The notes under the pieces were generated by a model, which worked only from the letters and a program-made list of their open reading frames with translations, was not told the origin of the DNA and did not search any database. A DNA stretch of 35,845 nt from Ruegeria sp. Lineage in GTDB: Bacteria; Pseudomonadota; Alphaproteobacteria; Rhodobacterales; Rhodobacteraceae. The stretch lies in contig NZ_JALCBM010000019.1 of the NCBI RefSeq assembly GCF_028066395.1, forward strand, positions 4,360-40,204, given 5' to 3'. The position numbers and the translations under genes are program-made. Below are positions 32,913 through 35,845 of this stretch, piece by piece; the first letter of the stretch is position 1, and each line of letters starts with the position of its first letter.

Positions 32913-34010
32913 ATGGGCTTTAAGATGGGAATCGTGGGTCTGCCGAATGTGGGCAAGTCGACCCTGTTCAATGCGCTGACCAAAACCGCAGCCGCACAGG
33001 CGGCGAATTTCCCGTTCTGCACCATCGAACCCAATGTGGGTGACGTGGCCGTGCCTGATGACCGGCTGGACAAGCTGGCGGCGATTGCCAGTTCCAAACA
33101 GATCATCCCGACGCGGATGACGTTCGTGGATATCGCCGGTTTGGTCAAAGGCGCGTCGAAGGGCGAAGGGCTGGGCAACCAGTTCCTGGCCAATATCCGC
33201 GAGACGGACGCCATTGCCCATGTGCTGCGCTGTTTCGAAGATGGCGACGTGACCCATGTGGATGGCCGGGTTGATCCGGTTGCCGACGCCGACACCATCG
33301 AGACCGAGTTGATGTTGGCCGATCTGGAAAGCATCGAGAAACGCCGCGCCAATCTGGTGCGCAAGCTGAAGGGCAATGACAAAGAGGCGCAGCAGCAGGA
33401 CCGCCTGCTGGCCACCGCGCAGGAGATGCTGGAAAACGGCAAACCCGCCCGTCTGGTCGAGGTTTCGGACGAAGACGCCAAGGCGTGGAAGATGCTGCAA
33501 CTGCTGACCACCAAGCCGGTGCTTTACGTCTGCAACGTGTCCGAGGAAGAAGCCGCCGAGGGCAATGAATACTCCACCCGCGTGGCCGAGATGGCCGCCG
33601 CCCAAGGCAACGCGCATGTCATCATCAGCGCCAAGATCGAGGAAGAGATCAGCCTGCTGGAAGAGGACGAGGCCCAGATGTTCCTTGAGGAGATGGGTCT
33701 GGAAGAGCCCGGCCTCGACCGTCTGATCCGCGCTGGTTACGACCTGCTGAAACTGGAAACCTATTTCACCGTCGGCCCAAAAGAGGCCCGCGCCTGGACC
33801 ATCCGCACCGGCACCGCCGCCCCGCAGGCAGCAGGTGTGATCCACGGGGATTTCGAAAAGGGCTTCATCCGCGCCGAGACCATCGCCTATGACGACTATA
33901 TCGCCGCCAATGGTGAACAGGGCGCGAAGGAGTCGGGCAAGATGCGGGCCGAGGGCAAGGGCTACATCGTCAAGGATGGCGATGTGATGCATTTCTTGTT
34001 TAATACCTGA
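32913..34010 (+). CDS. ychF: Redox-regulated ATPase/GTPase YchF (OBG family)
   Basis: YchF is a universally conserved P-loop ATPase of the Obg family that associates with ribosomes and affects stress responses. The 365-residue protein has Walker A GLPNVGKS (9-16), the switch-region [11 protein letters not shown], the [20 protein letters not shown] block, a helical coiled-coil insert (about 130-200) and a C-terminal TGS-like domain (about 280-364, [30 protein letters not shown]). The ATG at 32913 has AGGAGG upstream. In many bacteria ychF lies next to pth; here pth is 4 kb away on the other strand. Confidence 0.96.
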   Translation: MGFKMGIVGLPNVGKSTLFNALTKTAAAQAANFPFCTIEPNVGDVAVPDDRLDKLAAIASSKQIIPTRMTFVDIAGLVKGASKGEGLGNQFLANIRETDAIAHVLRCFEDGDVTHVDGRVDPVADADTIETELMLADLESIEKRRANLVRKLKGNDKEAQQQDRLLATAQEMLENGKPARLVEVSDEDAKAWKMLQLLTTKPVLYVCNVSEEEAAEGNEYSTRVAEMAAAQGNAHVIISAKIEEEISLLEEDEAQMFLEEMGLEEPGLDRLIRAGYDLLKLETYFTVGPKEARAWTIRTGTAAPQAAGVIHGDFEKGFIRAETIAYDDYIAANGEQGAKESGKMRAEGKGYIVKDGDVMHFLFNT

Positions 34011-34112
34011 ATGGTGACGCCTCCGGCAGGGCTTTTCGCGCGCTCGACGTGGGGCGACCTAATGCGCTGTTTTGAGATTGAGAACAGGCGCTTGGTGTGA
34101 GATGCACAAAGC

Positions 34113-34655
34113 ATGGACGCAAAAAACCTAATGCTGGCACAAAGAGGCCAACCTTCAAAACGGCAACGCTGGCAAGTTGGAGCGCTGGTTGAGATTCCGA
34201 TAGGTGAAAGTTGTTGGGCTTATGGGCAACTGGGGGAAGAGTATTTCGTCGCGGTTTTAGAAGGTTACTTTTCAGAGCGCCCCACAATCGAGAACTTGAT
34301 TGAACTACCAATACTGTTCAAATCCTTTGTCTATCGTGACGTCATTAGCAGGGGTTATTGGCTGAAAGTTGGCCGGCTTGAGCCTCGAAGTGATGTGATT
34401 AAGGAAGACTACCGTTTCAAGCAGGATCAAATTTCTGGAGCACTTTCGCTGTGGCATTCAGATTTTGCGGAACAAGGCTGGGAACGACCAGCGCTTCTAA
34501 GCGAGTGCCTTGGATTGGAGCGTGCTGCCGTTTGGGAGGCAAGCTACGTTGAAGATCGGATCATCGCAACACGTGACGGCCATGAGTGCAAATGGGTCAA
34601 TTCTTTGGCAATAGATTTGCAAAGAGTTCCTGCACACCAGAATGACACTCGCTGA
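34113..34655 (+). CDS. Imm26-like orphan protein in a low-GC segment
   Basis: A 180-residue cytosolic protein. The N-terminal half (QRWQVGALVEIPIGESCWAYGQLGEEYFVAVLEGY, then IENLIELPILFKSFVYRDVISRGYWLKVGRLE) follows the pattern of immunity protein 26 and related domains, which neutralise polymorphic toxins. The four sequence rows 34201-34440 have about 45 percent G+C (109 of 240), against 67 percent in a row of ychF (33241-33300), which suggests recent transfer. No toxin gene lies beside it, and the ribosome site before the ATG is weak. It could be a leftover immunity gene or an unrelated protein of the same fold. Confidence 0.6.
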   Translation: MDAKNLMLAQRGQPSKRQRWQVGALVEIPIGESCWAYGQLGEEYFVAVLEGYFSERPTIENLIELPILFKSFVYRDVISRGYWLKVGRLEPRSDVIKEDYRFKQDQISGALSLWHSDFAEQGWERPALLSECLGLERAAVWEASYVEDRIIATRDGHECKWVNSLAIDLQRVPAHQNDTR

Positions 34656-34834
34656 GGGTTGATTTCGGTATTGCCCGTGACTTTGAAACTGGGTCACATT
34701 CTTATACAGCTCACCTGTCGATGCTGTATTCGGAACGTTCGCGCGCGGCTTCGAAATTCTAACCAGTCACACATTTCCCCCCTTGGAAAACCTAGTTAAT
34801 ATGGATTTTGATCCGCCATTCGAGAAACCTCCAA

Positions 34835-35716
34835 ATGATCGAAATCCGCGACCTGCAACTGCTCAGCGCCCTGGCGCGGCATCGCCACTTTGCCAAAGCG
34901 GCCGAGGAATGTGGGATTTCGCAGCCTGCGTTTTCGATGCGTATCCGCAATCTCGAAGACCGGCTGGGGGTCTCCATCGTCCGGCGCGCCAACCGGTTTC
35001 AGGGCCTGACCGAAGAGGGCGAGATGATCGTCCAGCGGGCGCGGCGTATCCTTGATGATACCAAGGCATTGGAGCAGCAGGTTCTGGCCACGCGGGGTGA
35101 GATCACCGGGACGTTGATCCTCGGTGTGATCCCGACCGCGATTGCCTTCACAGGACGTCTGACCAAGCGGCTGCGGGATACGCATCCCCGCATCATCACG
35201 CGCATCGAGACCATGTCTGCGACCGCGATCCAGCACCGGCTGGATGAGGGCAGTCTGGACGCAGGCATCACCTATGGCGACAGCATCGGTACCGATCTGC
35301 GGCAGGTGCAGCCGCTTTATGAGGAAACCTATGTGCTGCTGGTCCCGGCGCATATGACGGATGAAACCGGCCCGATCCCCTGGGCACGGGTGGCGGAATT
35401 CCCGCTCAGCCTGCTAGAGCCGCAGATGCAGAACCGCCGCATTCTGGACCGGATTTTCGCCGAACAGGGCCTGCACCCGGATGTGGTGGCCGAAACCAGC
35501 GGGTTCACCGCCTCGATGGTCATGGCGCGCGAGGGGTTGGCGGCTACGGTCGTCCCCCGCGTTCTGGTCCGCGCGCTGGGCGATTTGCAGGGCACGAAGG
35601 TGCTGCCTCTGGTCGATCCCGTTGTCAGCAAGCCGATCTGTCTGGCAACGCTCAGCCGTGACCCCGAGCTGCCCACCGTTCAAGCCCTGCGCGATGTGGT
35701 GACGTCTTTACGGTGA
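34835..35716 (+). CDS. LysR-family transcriptional regulator
   Basis: A 293-residue regulator. The N-terminal winged helix (MIEIRDLQLLSALARHRHFAKAAEECGISQPAFSMRIRNLEDRLG, residues 1-45) is followed by a linker helix and a substrate-binding domain (about 90-290). The effector is unknown. The ATG at 34835 starts the conserved helix; an earlier ATG at 34808 adds unconserved residues. The next gene in the same direction starts 86 bases downstream, with an inverted repeat between them that may be the regulator's target. The 179 bases upstream (34656-34834) are AT-rich, without a clear promoter that I can assign. Confidence 0.88.
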   Translation: MIEIRDLQLLSALARHRHFAKAAEECGISQPAFSMRIRNLEDRLGVSIVRRANRFQGLTEEGEMIVQRARRILDDTKALEQQVLATRGEITGTLILGVIPTAIAFTGRLTKRLRDTHPRIITRIETMSATAIQHRLDEGSLDAGITYGDSIGTDLRQVQPLYEETYVLLVPAHMTDETGPIPWARVAEFPLSLLEPQMQNRRILDRIFAEQGLHPDVVAETSGFTASMVMAREGLAATVVPRVLVRALGDLQGTKVLPLVDPVVSKPICLATLSRDPELPTVQALRDVVTSLR

Positions 35717-35726
35717 TAATCTGTCG

Positions 35727-35746
35727 TTATCGTGCGATTGCGATAA
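35727..35746. promoter_or_regulatory. Inverted repeat between the LysR gene and the next gene
   Basis: TTATCG (35727-35732) and CGATAA (35741-35746) are perfect arms around eight bases. A dyad of this size, 56 bases before the next start codon, fits a LysR-type operator. It follows the LysR stop by about 10 bases and could also form an RNA hairpin. Confidence 0.45.
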
Positions 35747-35801
35747 GAGATTTGACGATATGTTAATCTGATGACACACGGAGCCTCAATCGGAGGGCAT
35801 C

Positions 35802-35845
35802 ATGGCACCATTAGATACCAAGCCATCAGGCGCACCCAAGGGCGT
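35802..35845 (+). CDS. Start of a gene cut by the window edge, product unknown
   Basis: An ATG with a strong GGAGGG ribosome site (35792-35797) opens a reading frame MAPLDTKPSGAPKG that runs off the window. Fourteen codons are too few to name it. It is probably a target of the upstream LysR regulator, because the dyad at 35727-35746 lies in its leader or promoter. Confidence 0.5.
   Translation, partial: MAPLDTKPSGAPKG

Noticed and set aside
32829-33992. Minus-strand open frame opposite ychF
   Set aside because: It mirrors ychF almost exactly and has the low-complexity composition of an antisense shadow.
1-35845. CRISPR arrays, insertion sequences, integrases, prophage genes, toxin-antitoxin pairs
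   Set aside because: No regularly spaced direct repeats, transposase or integrase motifs or phage structural genes were seen; the only transfer-like signal is the low-GC gene at 34113-34655.

Overview
The window is a GC-rich alphaproteobacterial chromosome segment, most likely from the marine Roseobacter group of the Rhodobacterales. This rests on the irr-fabA-fabB-fabI arrangement, the aroA-cmk-rpsA-ihfB order, a SAM/SAH-type riboswitch before metK (a class known essentially only from Rhodobacterales), a class II EPSP synthase, a CtrA-type site and a family of REP-like intergenic elements. The genus cannot be fixed from the sequence alone. I see no phage, insertion sequence, CRISPR array, rRNA or tRNA gene.

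Layout. Positions 1-1035 (minus): partial threonine/serine dehydratase and a type II haloacid dehalogenase. 1159-1587: SlyD-like peptidyl-prolyl isomerase, then a large nested inverted repeat and a small membrane protein (minus). 1954-4538 (minus): the unsaturated fatty-acid operon fabA-fabB-fabI, divergent from irr (4750-5169). 5324-6121: phytanoyl-CoA dioxygenase-family enzyme. 6195-7058 (minus): glycosyltransferase-like protein. 7179-15686: a housekeeping block miaB - outer-membrane protein - phoH - ybeY - corC - lnt - [riboswitch] - metK - trmB. 15756-17707: aroA-cmk. 17799-21414: an accessory-looking insert with a YbjN/CesT-like secreted protein, a flavin-dependent tryptophan-halogenase-family enzyme and an outer-membrane protein behind a full CtrA site. 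21647-24237: rpsA, ihfB and a LapA-domain protein, followed by trpF-trpB (24246-26227). 26262-29760 (minus): antibiotic-monooxygenase-fold protein, DUF2237 protein, membrane-anchored serine hydrolase, pth and rplY. 30024-32709 (minus): lldD-type dehydrogenase, trpA and a PagL-like acyloxyacyl hydrolase. 32913-35716: ychF, a low-GC Imm26-like orphan and a LysR regulator, with the start of one more gene at the right edge.

Functional threads. Membrane and envelope: FabA, FabB and FabI for lipid synthesis, Lnt for lipoprotein acylation, a PagL-like enzyme for lipid A, and three predicted outer-membrane barrels. RNA and translation: MiaB, YbeY, TrmB, S1, L25, Pth and YchF. Aromatic and tryptophan metabolism: AroA, TrpF, TrpB and TrpA, next to a tryptophan-halogenase-family enzyme. 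The most interesting non-coding signals are a terminator-like attenuator in the rpsA leader, the SAM/SAH riboswitch, a palindrome lying on the irr -35 box, a 13-bp direct repeat before fabA, and modular REP-like elements that sit just downstream of genes and may serve as terminators.
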